From DAHUXD01 sp963736455 (GTDB lineage: Bacteria > Acidobacteriota > Thermoanaerobaculia > UBA5066 > Gp7-AA6): DNA of 64,000 nucleotides. Position 1 is the first letter of the stretch. Every line of letters starts with the position of its first letter. Shown piece by piece: positions 47,826 through 55,638 of this stretch. Made by a program: the position numbers and the translations under genes. The DNA lies in NCBI GenBank assembly GCA_963736455.1, contig CAVTON010000001.1, positions 620,001 through 684,000 on the forward strand, read 5' to 3'. The notes under the pieces are model-generated. The model searched no databases. It was given only the letters and a program-made list of their open reading frames with translations, and was not told the origin of the DNA.

Positions 47826-48611
47826 ATTCTTCCCCGGCTCGTCCACGTCGGCAGCTTCTACCTTCCGACCTATGGGGTCGTCCTCGCGATCGCCTACCTG
47901 ACGGCGATCTGGCTGCTGCGGCGCAAGGCGCTCGCCGCCGGCCTTCCGGACCAGAGGATCCTCGATCTCTCGCTCTACATCCTGGCCTCCGCGATCATCG
48001 GGGCGAAGGTCCTGCTCGTGGCGGTCGAGTGGCGGCGCTACACGGCGAATCCCCGAGACCTCGTCGAGGTCCTGCGATCGGGCGGAGTGTTCTACGGCGG
48101 GCTCATCGCGGCCACGGCCGTCGCGATCGGGTACATGAAGAAACACGACCTGCCCGCCTGGGCGATCGCCGACATGGGCGCCCCTTCGATCGCGCTCGGC
48201 GAGGCGATCGGCCGCTGGGGATGCTTCGCCGCGGGCTGCTGCTACGGCAAGGAGAGCCACGGACCGTTCGCCGTGACGTTCACCGACCCGTTCGCCCACG
48301 AGGCCGTCGGGACTCCCCTGAACGTCCCCCTCCACCCGACACAGCTCTACCTCTCGGCCAACGCGCTGCTGATCTTCCTCGTCCTGCAGTGGGCCTATCG
48401 CCGCAAGAGCTTCGACGGCGAGATCTTCTGGCTCTACGTGCTCCTGTACGCGATCACACGCGGAGTGCTCGAGGTCTGGCGCGGCGACCTCGTCCGCGGA
48501 TTCGTGATCCCCGGGGTGCTCTCGACGTCCCAGTTCATCGGTCTGCTGGCCGCCGCGCTCGCGGCGGTCATGCTGTTCGTCTTCTCTCGCCGGCCCCGCA
48601 CCGAGGCATAG
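47826..48611 (+). CDS. lgt: Phosphatidylglycerol-prolipoprotein diacylglyceryl transferase, ATT start
   Basis: Adds diacylglycerol to the lipobox Cys. 261 residues. The catalytic region GEAIGRWGCFAAGCCYG, the Lgt signature and HPTQLYLSANALLIF are present. The N-terminal LPTYGVVLAIAYLTAI belongs to the family but has no ATG, GTG or TTG before it. An ATT at 47826 is preceded by GGGAG (47814-47818) with a 7-base gap, so ATT is the likely start; a sequencing change from ATG is the alternative. The first canonical in-frame start (48018) would lose about 64 family residues. Confidence 0.92.
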   Translation: MLPRLVHVGSFYLPTYGVVLAIAYLTAIWLLRRKALAAGLPDQRILDLSLYILASAIIGAKVLLVAVEWRRYTANPRDLVEVLRSGGVFYGGLIAATAVAIGYMKKHDLPAWAIADMGAPSIALGEAIGRWGCFAAGCCYGKESHGPFAVTFTDPFAHEAVGTPLNVPLHPTQLYLSANALLIFLVLQWAYRRKSFDGEIFWLYVLLYAITRGVLEVWRGDLVRGFVIPGVLSTSQFIGLLAAALAAVMLFVFSRRPRTEA

Positions 48612-48617
48612 CGGGTC

Positions 48618-49595
48618 GTGCGGCGGCGGTTCCAGGTCGGATCGCCGTCCGCCGGGACGAGGCTCGACCTGTTTCTCGCGGCGGCCTGCTCGGACCTTTC
48701 ACGCTCCCGGATCCAGAAGCTCATCGCGGAGGGCGCGGTGCTCGTCGGCGACTCGCCCGGCCGGCGCGCCCATGTCGTCCGCGCCGGCGACGAGGTGTCG
48801 ATCGAGGTCCCCGAGCCCCGCCGGGTCGAGCTCGAGGCCGAGGACATTCCTCTCTCGATCCTCTACGAGGACGAGCACCTGCTCGCGATCGACAAGCCGG
48901 CCGGCCTCGTGGTCCATCCGGCGCCGGGGCACGCCTCCGGAACCCTCGTCAATGCGCTGCTGCACCACGTCCGGGACCTCGCCGGCATCGGCGGCGAGCT
49001 GCGGCCCGGAATCGTGCATCGCCTCGACCGCGATACCTCCGGCGTCCTCCTCGTCGCCAAGACCGACCGCGCCCACCAGCTGCTGTCGAGGCAGATGCGC
49101 CAGCGGACCCTGCGGAAGGAGTATGTCGCGCTCGTCGCCGGCGTCCCGCGAGTCCGCAAGGGCGAGGTCACGCTCTCCGTTGGGCGCGATCCGCGCGATC
49201 GCAAGAAGATGAAGGCCTTCCGGGCGACGGAGGAGGGCCTTCCCGCCGGCATTCGCACCGCGAAGACCCTGTACGAGATCGAGCGGGAGTGGTTTGCGAT
49301 CGGACTGACGCTGCTGCGCTGCCGGCTCGTCACGGGCCGCACGCACCAGATCCGCGTGCACCTCTCGGCTTCGGGCCTGCCGGTCGTCGGCGACCCCGTC
49401 TACGGCCGGCCCTCCTATGCCCGCGTCCGGGACGCCGCATTGAAGCGGCGGCTTCTCGAGTTTCCCCGCCAGGCGCTCCATGCCGAGCGGGTCGCGTTCC
49501 GTCACCCGGCAACGCAGGAGGTCGTCGAGATCGTGGCTCCTCTTCCGGCGGACCTCGTCGGCCTGTTCGAGCGCATCGACGCCGCGGTCCGGTAA
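48618..49595 (+). CDS. rluD: Ribosomal large subunit pseudouridine synthase, RluD family
   Basis: Modifies uridines in 23S rRNA. 325 residues: an S4-like RNA-binding domain (SRSRIQKLIAEGAVLVG) then the catalytic domain with Asp in GIVHRLDRDTSGVLLV. VTGRTHQIRVHL and GDPVYGRP follow. GTG start, 7 bases after lgt. The exact RluC/RluD class is inferred from overall layout. Confidence 0.92.
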   Translation: MRRRFQVGSPSAGTRLDLFLAAACSDLSRSRIQKLIAEGAVLVGDSPGRRAHVVRAGDEVSIEVPEPRRVELEAEDIPLSILYEDEHLLAIDKPAGLVVHPAPGHASGTLVNALLHHVRDLAGIGGELRPGIVHRLDRDTSGVLLVAKTDRAHQLLSRQMRQRTLRKEYVALVAGVPRVRKGEVTLSVGRDPRDRKKMKAFRATEEGLPAGIRTAKTLYEIEREWFAIGLTLLRCRLVTGRTHQIRVHLSASGLPVVGDPVYGRPSYARVRDAALKRRLLEFPRQALHAERVAFRHPATQEVVEIVAPLPADLVGLFERIDAAVR

Positions 49596-49605
49596 CCTTG
49601 GCGCC

Positions 49606-50121
49606 ATGACCGACGCGCCGAAGGTTCTCTTCGAGGGACGGCACCTGCGGTTGCTCGACCGCGGCGGATGGGAATACGTCGAGCACCGCACGGCCGCGGA
49701 GGCGGCGATGATCGTCGCCCTGACGGATCGGGACGAGATCGTCCTCGCCGAGGAGTTCCGGCCGCCGATGAACGCGCCCGTCGTCTCGCTGCCGGCCGGC
49801 CTCGTCGGCGACGAGCGGCCGGAGCACGCGGCGGAAGCCGCGCGGCGAGAGCTCCTCGAGGAGACGGGCTACGAGGCGCTCGCCCTCGAGCCGCTCGCCC
49901 GGGGACCCGGATCCGCCGGACAGAGCTCGGAGATGGTGGCGTTCTTTCTCGCCCGCGGAGCCGTCCGGACGAGCGACCAGGCGCCGCACGACCGCGGCCG
50001 GATCGCGGTCCACGTCGTGGCCATCGCCGGACTGCCCGCCTGGGCCGCGCAGCAGGAGGCGCAGGGCAAGGTCATCGATCCGAAGGTCTGGGCCGGCCTC
50101 TACCTCGCCGGGCTCCGCTGA
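49606..50121 (+). CDS. Nudix hydrolase, ADP-ribose pyrophosphatase-like
   Basis: 171 residues from ATG 49606. The Nudix box AARRELLEETGYEALALEPL (residue 80 onward) is preceded by SLPAGLVGDE, with VLAEEFRPPMNAPVVSLPAG before it, as in ADP-ribose pyrophosphatases (the RQYR-like region). The substrate is not certain. It is the last plus-strand gene of the cluster. Confidence 0.85.
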   Translation: MTDAPKVLFEGRHLRLLDRGGWEYVEHRTAAEAAMIVALTDRDEIVLAEEFRPPMNAPVVSLPAGLVGDERPEHAAEAARRELLEETGYEALALEPLARGPGSAGQSSEMVAFFLARGAVRTSDQAPHDRGRIAVHVVAIAGLPAWAAQQEAQGKVIDPKVWAGLYLAGLR

Positions 50122-50145
50122 TCCCGCGCGCTCCTTCGGCCGCCG

Positions 50146-50799
50146 CTACTTGACCGTGATGGAGATCGTCACGCCGTCCTTCTCGAGCTCGACGCGGTCC
50201 TCATCGATCTTGGCGACGTGAAAGCCTTCGACGAAGCTGCCCACCCCGAGGATCCGATCGTTCAACAGCGCGCGGGGCTCTGTCTCCGACCAGACGATCC
50301 CGCCGAGCTCGATCCGCTCGCCCCCGGGCAGCGTCAGCGCGCCCGCATAGGTCCTGCCGTTCACGATCGAGGCCGCCGGCCGGGCGGGGGCCGTCGGCCG
50401 AGCCTCCGAGGGTTCGGACACGGCATCGGCGGCGACCTCGACGGGCCGGGGAGCTCGCGTCGGCCGGAACCTCGCCGCCGGGAAGGGCGTCGTGACGACC
50501 ACGACGGCCTCCGGAGCGAGGGTCGGCGTGGAGGCGAGGACCGCGGGGCGCGGCTCGGCCGGGGCTTTCTCCGCGGGAAGACGGGAACCGGACGTCCACG
50601 CGCCGCGAAGCAGGGCGATTCCCGCGCCGAGGACGACGATCGCGACCGCCGCGATGCCGATCCAGCGGATCGCGGCGCGCCGGCGAGCGAGGCCGGCGTC
50701 CGGCATGGGCGTCGGGATCCAGGGCCGCTCGGCCGGCCGGCCGGCCGCGGCGTCGCCGGCCGCCTGCGCGCGCTTCAAGGCGTCGTCGATCAGGCTCAC
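50146..50799 (-). CDS. GspB/ExeB-like secretion accessory protein
   Basis: 217 residues, GTG 50799. The cytoplasmic start VSLIDDALKRAQAAG and one transmembrane helix (IGIAAVAIVVLGAGIALL, about 47-65) are followed by a Pro/Ala-rich linker. A C-terminal beta domain with VNGRTYAGALTLP and VEGFHVAKIDEDRVELEKDG is like the GspB/PulB C-terminus that contacts the secretin. It is coupled by GTGA to the ExeA-like ATPase. Confidence 0.75.
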   Translation of the reverse strand: MSLIDDALKRAQAAGDAAAGRPAERPWIPTPMPDAGLARRRAAIRWIGIAAVAIVVLGAGIALLRGAWTSGSRLPAEKAPAEPRPAVLASTPTLAPEAVVVVTTPFPAARFRPTRAPRPVEVAADAVSEPSEARPTAPARPAASIVNGRTYAGALTLPGGERIELGGIVWSETEPRALLNDRILGVGSFVEGFHVAKIDEDRVELEKDGVTISITVK

Positions 50800-51608
50800 G
50801 CGACCTCTCCTTCGAGCTCGCGGATCGCCTGGCCGACCGCCCGAGCCTTCAGGTCGTACGTCCCGTTGACGTATCCGTAGAGAAGCGCCTTGTCGCACAC
50901 GGCATTGATGAGTCGCGGGACGCCCTGCGCGTAGCGATGCACGCGGCGGATGGCCCATGGCGTGAAGCTCGGGCGTCCGTCGGCCCCGGCCACGCGGAGC
51001 CGGTGGCTGATGTAGCGCGCCGTCTCGAAACGGTCGAGCGGCTGGAGGTGATAGCGGACCGTGATCCGCTGGCGCAGCTGGCGCAGACCCTTCTGATTCA
51101 GCTTCTCGCGCAATTCCGGCTGGCCGATCAGGACGATCTGCAGCAGCTTGCGCTGGTCGGTCTCGATGTTCGAGAGAAGGCGGACCTGCTCGAGGAGCTC
51201 CGGATCGAGGTCCTGGGCTTCGTCGATCAGGAGCACGACGTCGTTGCCGGAGGCGGCCTGCTCGAGGAGGAAGCGGTTCAGGATCTCGAGGTATGCGGTG
51301 CGGTCGAGCTTGCGCGGCTCGAGTCCCAGCTCGGAGAGCACGGTGCGCATCAGCTGCGTCGCCGTGACCATCGGATTGAGGATGAGCGCCGTCTTGTACG
51401 ACGGGCCGAGCTCGGTCAGGATCGCGCGGCACACGGTCGTCTTGCCCGCGCCGACCTCGCCCGTGATCTGGATGAACCCCTTGCGCTCGCGGATGCCGAA
51501 GAGCACGTGGTTGAACGCCTCGCGATGCTTGTCGGAGAAAAAGAGGAAGCGGGGATCCGGAGTGATGTTGAAGGGCGCCTCGCGGAAGCCGTAGAACTCG
51601 TTGTACAT
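50796..51608 (-). CDS. ExeA/GspA-type AAA ATPase
   Basis: 270 residues. It starts MYNEFYGFREAPFNITPDPR, the ExeA hallmark. Walker A is TGEVGAGKTTVCRA, Walker B DVVLLIDEAQDLDPE, and sensor LLQIVLIGQPELRE. ExeA helps assemble type II secretion (or related) secretins with its B partner, encoded just downstream. No peptidoglycan-binding domain is attached, so this is the short form. No other gsp or pil genes are in the window. Confidence 0.9.
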   Translation of the reverse strand: MYNEFYGFREAPFNITPDPRFLFFSDKHREAFNHVLFGIRERKGFIQITGEVGAGKTTVCRAILTELGPSYKTALILNPMVTATQLMRTVLSELGLEPRKLDRTAYLEILNRFLLEQAASGNDVVLLIDEAQDLDPELLEQVRLLSNIETDQRKLLQIVLIGQPELREKLNQKGLRQLRQRITVRYHLQPLDRFETARYISHRLRVAGADGRPSFTPWAIRRVHRYAQGVPRLINAVCDKALLYGYVNGTYDLKARAVGQAIRELEGEVA

Positions 51609-51636
51609 GCTCCGGGGCGCTAGCTTAGTGCAGGAC

Positions 51637-51673
51637 AGAAAGACCCTCCCCCCCTTCTACGGAGGGGAGGGTC
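51637..51673 (-). terminator. Intrinsic terminator after the alkyltransferase gene
   Basis: On the minus strand GACCCTCCCC, an 11-12 base loop, and GGGGAGGGTC form a perfect 10-base stem followed by TTTCTG. It ends the ECF/alkyltransferase transcript, and lies upstream of the ExeA gene in the same orientation. Confidence 0.75.
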
Positions 51674-51686
51674 GAAGTGTCGCGCT

Positions 51687-52490
51687 TCAGGAGGCCGCCG
51701 CGACCGGGGGCCGGCAGTCGCCGCAGGGGTGGTAGCCCGCGGCGACCGCCTCCCGCCCGGAGTGGAACCGGACCTTGTTCGTCCGGACCAGCGCATCGAT
51801 TCCTCCGCACGTCGGGTAGCAGAAGTGCCTCGCCTCGGCGTTGCCGAGGAACCGGACCCCCGACGATGCGAGCTCCTCGAGCAGATCCGGCTGCGCCCCC
51901 TCGACCTCGAGGAGCCGCCGCTTGTTGCGCGCTCCGCCGAGCGAGTAGCTGCCGATGCGGCCGTCACTGCGCACGACCCGGTGGCACGGAATCAACAGCG
52001 GAACCGGGTTCTTCGCGAGGGCCGAGCCCGCCGCCCGGACGGCGCCGGGATGTCCGATCTCCCGGGCGATCCAGCTGTACGGGCGGACCTCGCCCGAGGG
52101 GATCTCCAGGGCCTTCAGCAGAACCGCCCGCTCGAACTCCGAGAGACCGCGCAGGTCGTAGCGCAGCTCGCGGCGTCCCTGACCCTTCACGTTCCGTACG
52201 AGCGAACGGATCGCGGCCGGAGCCACCGACTTCTCGGCTTCCGTGATCCGATGGAAGCGCCGGGCGAACGCCCTCTCGAACTCGGCCGGCGACTTCGCCC
52301 GCGTCACCATCGAGATGCCGGCCCTGCTGTGGGAGATGAAGACCGGTCCCACGGGCGAATCGAGCCGCCAGTACGTGTCGGACAGGCCGACGCGCCGCAG
52401 CACGGCGGCCCGCAGGGTCGCCGGCGCCCTTTCCGTCTCGAGCCCTCGCAGGGCCCGGGTCACGATCAGATCGTCCCTCGTCGTTTTCAT
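51687..52490 (-). CDS. Methylated-DNA-protein cysteine methyltransferase with C-terminal Ada-type zinc domain
   Basis: 267 residues. Residues 100-190 are the alkyltransferase (Ogt/MGMT) fold with the acceptor Cys in LLIPCHRVVRSDG and the wing GARNKRRLLEVEG. Residues 215-262 look like the Ada zinc/phosphotriester domain (FCYPTCGGIDALV, then RTNKVRFHSGREAVAAGYHP, then CGDC), giving four Cys; in classic Ada this domain is at the N-terminus. The first 45 residues are helical and not part of the family. It starts at ATG 52490, overlapping the sigma factor stop. Confidence 0.88.
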   Translation of the reverse strand: MKTTRDDLIVTRALRGLETERAPATLRAAVLRRVGLSDTYWRLDSPVGPVFISHSRAGISMVTRAKSPAEFERAFARRFHRITEAEKSVAPAAIRSLVRNVKGQGRRELRYDLRGLSEFERAVLLKALEIPSGEVRPYSWIAREIGHPGAVRAAGSALAKNPVPLLIPCHRVVRSDGRIGSYSLGGARNKRRLLEVEGAQPDLLEELASSGVRFLGNAEARHFCYPTCGGIDALVRTNKVRFHSGREAVAAGYHPCGDCRPPVAAAS

Positions 52491-53080
52491 GGCTTCACCC
52501 CTTCCCGGCGGGACGCGATGAGCGCCTCGCGCAGGGCGTTGACTCCTCGATGCACGTTGGATTTCGCGGTCCCGACCGGCTGCCGGAGCACCCGTGCGAC
52601 CTCCTCGAGCTTCAGTCCCTCGACGTAGCGCAGCAGGATCGGCGCCCGGTACCGAGCCGGCAGGCTCGCCACGAGCGAGGCCATGTCGGTCCGGCGGCGC
52701 GATCGCTCGTAGCGGGCGTCCGGCCTCTGGTCCTCGGAGTCCGGGACCTCCCACGCGGTCTCGCCCCGCGGCGATACGGGGTGGTCGAGGGAGACGAGCT
52801 TCGGCTTCTTTCCCCGGTAGCGGTTGCGCGCGACGTTCAGCGTGATCTGGTAGAGCCAGGCCCGCAGCGCCATGGCCCGAACGCGCTCGGCCGGATAGCT
52901 CGCGAGCGCGCGGTAGGCCTTCACGAAGGCGTCCTGCGCGATCTCCTCGGCGTCTTCGCGCCGCCCGGTCAGGCGGAGGGCGAAGGAGAACAGCCGGTCC
53001 TGGTAGGCGCACACCAGGTCCTCGAAGGAGCCGTCGAGGTCCTCGGCCAGCCGATGTCGGAGATCTTCGTCTGCAGTCAT
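52487..53080 (-). CDS. ECF-family RNA polymerase sigma factor
   Basis: 197 residues from ATG 53080. Region 2 (FEDLVCAYQDRLFSFALRLT, EDAEEIAQDAFVKAYRALAS, LRAWLYQITLNVARNRYRG) and region 4 (LPARYRAPILLRYVEGLKLE, then EVARVLRQPVGTAKSNVHRG) are both complete. No anti-sigma gene follows; the next coupled gene is the alkyltransferase. The start could be further upstream, but that region holds two hairpins. Confidence 0.92.
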   Translation of the reverse strand: MTADEDLRHRLAEDLDGSFEDLVCAYQDRLFSFALRLTGRREDAEEIAQDAFVKAYRALASYPAERVRAMALRAWLYQITLNVARNRYRGKKPKLVSLDHPVSPRGETAWEVPDSEDQRPDARYERSRRRTDMASLVASLPARYRAPILLRYVEGLKLEEVARVLRQPVGTAKSNVHRGVNALREALIASRREGVKP

Positions 53081-53166
53081 GATCGAGCCCGCTCGCTGCC
53101 TTCGCTCTACCGGCTGGCCCAAAACCAGCCGGAAGCCGGCCCTCTCGCCCGGCCATCTCGGTACGT

Positions 53167-53232
53167 GCCCCGCGGACGGGGCGCATTCACTGGTCATCGT
53201 GCCCTCCATCGGCTGAAACACCGATGGGAGGG
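53167..53232. repeat. Two hairpins between ypdA and the ECF sigma gene
   Basis: GCCCCG-CGGA-CGGGGC (53167-53182) and CCCTCCATCGG, an 8-base loop, CCGATGGGAGGG (53202-53232, one bulge) lie in the 165-base gap. Neither is followed by a T run on the minus strand. They may form part of the 5' untranslated region of the sigma gene or a weak terminator of ypdA. Confidence 0.45.
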
Positions 53233-53245
53233 TCTTGGTTGCAGA

Positions 53246-54238
53246 TCAGGCGGGGACCGGCCTCCGCCGACCCTGGATCGACTCGGCAATCCTCGCGGCG
53301 TGGTGCCGGCTGTTCTCGATGAAGATGCGACCCACCTCCGTGCCGCCCAGAATCGCTCCCGCCAGATAGAGATTCGGGACGTTCGATTCGAGGGTCTCCG
53401 GATCGTGAGCGGGAACCCGGCGGTCGCCATCGAGACGAATCCCGCAGCGCTCGAGGAGGGCGAAGTCGGGCTGGTACCCGATGAGGGGAAAGACCGCGTC
53501 CGCCGGGACGACGGTCTCGCCGCCGGGAGTCGCGACCCGGCAGAGGTCCTCCTCGATCGCGATCACGCAGGAATCGAACAGCGCGCGGATCGCACCGGCG
53601 GCGATGCGGTTTTCGAGGTCCGGCCGGATCCAGTACTTCACCCGGTCGTGCAGGCTCTCGCCGCGGTGGACCAGCGTCACGCGGGCCCCGTGGCGGTAGA
53701 GGTCGAGCGCCGCCTCCGCGGCCGAGTTCTTCCCTCCGACCACCACGACGTCGCGCCCGTGAAACGGGTAGCCCGAGACGTACCGGGAATGCACGTGGGG
53801 ACGTTCGGCGCCCGGCACCTCCAGACGCTTCGGATTGTGGAAGAATCCGGTCGCGAGGATCGCCGCCGGCGCCTCGACCCGCCGCGAGCCGTGGCGATCC
53901 ACGGCCTCCACCTCGACTCCCCCGCCCGGCCGCGGCGCCACGCGCTCGATCGCCGTCTCCGCGACGACACGGACGCCGAATCGCTCCGCCACGCCGCGGT
54001 AATACGCGAGGGTCTCGAGGCGGGTCGGGTGGGCCTCCGGCGCCGGAAAGGGAACGCCCGCGATGTCGAGCAGGTCTCGCGTCGAGAACCAGCGCATCTC
54101 TTCCGGAAAGTGCTGGATCGAGTCGAGGATCGCGCCCCGGTCGTAGCAGATCGCGTCGACCCCGCGGCGTCCGAGCTCGATCGCGCACGCGATGCCGGTC
54201 GGCCCGGCCCCGGCGATCGCGACGGACTCCCCGCTCAT
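53246..54238 (-). CDS. ypdA: YpdA-type FAD/NAD(P) oxidoreductase (bacillithiol disulfide reductase-like)
   Basis: 330 residues. FAD motif VAIAGAGPTGIACAIELGRR at the start and a second nucleotide motif DVVVVGGKNSAAEAALDL near residue 165. YDRGAILDSIQHFPEEMRWF and RIFIENSRHHAARIAESI match YpdA. There is no CxxC pair, as expected for YpdA rather than thioredoxin reductase. Suggests use of bacillithiol as the low-molecular-weight thiol; the bsh genes are not in the window. ATGA overlap with the amidohydrolase. Confidence 0.82.
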   Translation of the reverse strand: MSGESVAIAGAGPTGIACAIELGRRGVDAICYDRGAILDSIQHFPEEMRWFSTRDLLDIAGVPFPAPEAHPTRLETLAYYRGVAERFGVRVVAETAIERVAPRPGGGVEVEAVDRHGSRRVEAPAAILATGFFHNPKRLEVPGAERPHVHSRYVSGYPFHGRDVVVVGGKNSAAEAALDLYRHGARVTLVHRGESLHDRVKYWIRPDLENRIAAGAIRALFDSCVIAIEEDLCRVATPGGETVVPADAVFPLIGYQPDFALLERCGIRLDGDRRVPAHDPETLESNVPNLYLAGAILGGTEVGRIFIENSRHHAARIAESIQGRRRPVPA

Positions 54239-55626
54239 CGCCCCGAAGCGGAAGCGCGGAGCTCCTTCTGCGGATAGAGCGCGCCCGCCCGCATCACGTA
54301 GCGCAGCTTCCGGAGGTTGGCGACGTCCTTCGTCGGATCGGCCTCGACGACGATCAGGTCGGCGAACTTGCCCTTCTCGAGCGTGCCGGTGACCTTCTCG
54401 GCTCCCATCGCGAGACTCGCGCCGCGGGTCGCCGCGGAGAGCACCTGCATCGGCGTCAGCCCGGCGGCCTGCATCGCCTCCATCTCGGCGTAGATCGACG
54501 GACCGTGGAGCGTCAGCGGGTTCCCGGCGTCCGTGCCCATCGCGATCGGAATGCCCGCGTCGGAGACTCGCTTCAGGTTGGCCGCCATGACGGGACCCAT
54601 CCTGGCCGTGAGCTCTTCCATCCGGGTCGCAAGAGCCTCCGCTCCTTCGCTCTTGAGCGTCCCGCTCTGGCCGATCTTCGCGAGGGTCTCGGCATCCACG
54701 CAGCCGTTCGGGTCGTCCACTTTCGGGGCCGTTCGCGTCGCCACCGCGCGAGCCAGCCGTGCGTAGCCCCCGAGGACCGTCAGCGTCGGACAGTAGATCG
54801 CGCCGTTGGCCCTGGCCAGGGCGATGAACTCGTCGTCCACCGGAACGTCGTCCACGCTGTGGACGAGCAGATGCGCTCCGGCCTTGAGCGCGACCTTCGC
54901 CTGGGCGAGCTCCGTCGCGTGGACGATGAGCGGCAGGCCGAGCTTCTTCGCCTCATCGCCCGCCGCCATGACCGCCGGCGTCGAGGCGTCGACCGTCTGC
55001 ACCGGAGTGACGATGAACCAGACCTTCACGGCGTCCGCGCCGCGGGCGGCGAGGTACCTCACGGCGGTCCGCGCGCTCTCGGCGTCCTCGAGGTGGATGA
55101 ACTGCCGCTCGGCCGGAAGGTTCACCCAGAAGTCGATCGTCGAGAGCAGGGGCCCGGCCGCGGCGACTCTCGGTGCCGCCGGGTCGTCGCGCTCGCGATG
55201 CGCCATCTCGATTGACCAGGGGTAGCCGCCGACGTCGAAGACCGAGGTCAGGCCCGAGCAGAGGTCGGTCCGCAGAAACCGCTCGGGATGATCCGCGAGC
55301 CCCGCCTCGACCTTCTCGTACGGATATCGATCCCTCGCGTCGAAGAAATCCGGGCGGCCGTCCGCCCAGCCGGTCTGAGCGAAGTGGACGTGCGAGTCGA
55401 TCAGGCCCGGGACGATCCACGTGCCGGACACGTCGGTGACGACCGCTCCGGCCGGCGCCCGGCAGTCCTTTCCGGCGCACTCGATCCTGCCGTCGCGCAC
55501 CACGACGACCGCGCCGGAAATCGGAGCGGCTCCGGTCCCGTCCACGAGCGTGGCGCCGACCAGGGCGCGAGTCGGTGGAGCGGCGCCGGACGCGAGCACA
55601 CTCAGAAGGATCAGCATCGAAGTCAT
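54235..55626 (-). CDS. Amidohydrolase (imidazolonepropionase-like), exported
   Basis: 463 residues with a short hydrophobic N-terminus (MLILLSVLASGAAPP) that may be a signal. Metal-site motifs: PGLIDSHVHFAQTG, the Lys of GADAVKVWFIV, VHATELAQAKVAL, HSVDDVP and GTDAGNPLTLHG. The C-terminus GTLEKGKFADLIVVEADP is family-typical. It is of the type that hydrolyses dipeptides or small lactams; the substrate is unknown. Confidence 0.86.
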   Translation of the reverse strand: MTSMLILLSVLASGAAPPTRALVGATLVDGTGAAPISGAVVVVRDGRIECAGKDCRAPAGAVVTDVSGTWIVPGLIDSHVHFAQTGWADGRPDFFDARDRYPYEKVEAGLADHPERFLRTDLCSGLTSVFDVGGYPWSIEMAHRERDDPAAPRVAAAGPLLSTIDFWVNLPAERQFIHLEDAESARTAVRYLAARGADAVKVWFIVTPVQTVDASTPAVMAAGDEAKKLGLPLIVHATELAQAKVALKAGAHLLVHSVDDVPVDDEFIALARANGAIYCPTLTVLGGYARLARAVATRTAPKVDDPNGCVDAETLAKIGQSGTLKSEGAEALATRMEELTARMGPVMAANLKRVSDAGIPIAMGTDAGNPLTLHGPSIYAEMEAMQAAGLTPMQVLSAATRGASLAMGAEKVTGTLEKGKFADLIVVEADPTKDVANLRKLRYVMRAGALYPQKELRASASGR

Positions 55627-55638
55627 CGGTCGATGACT

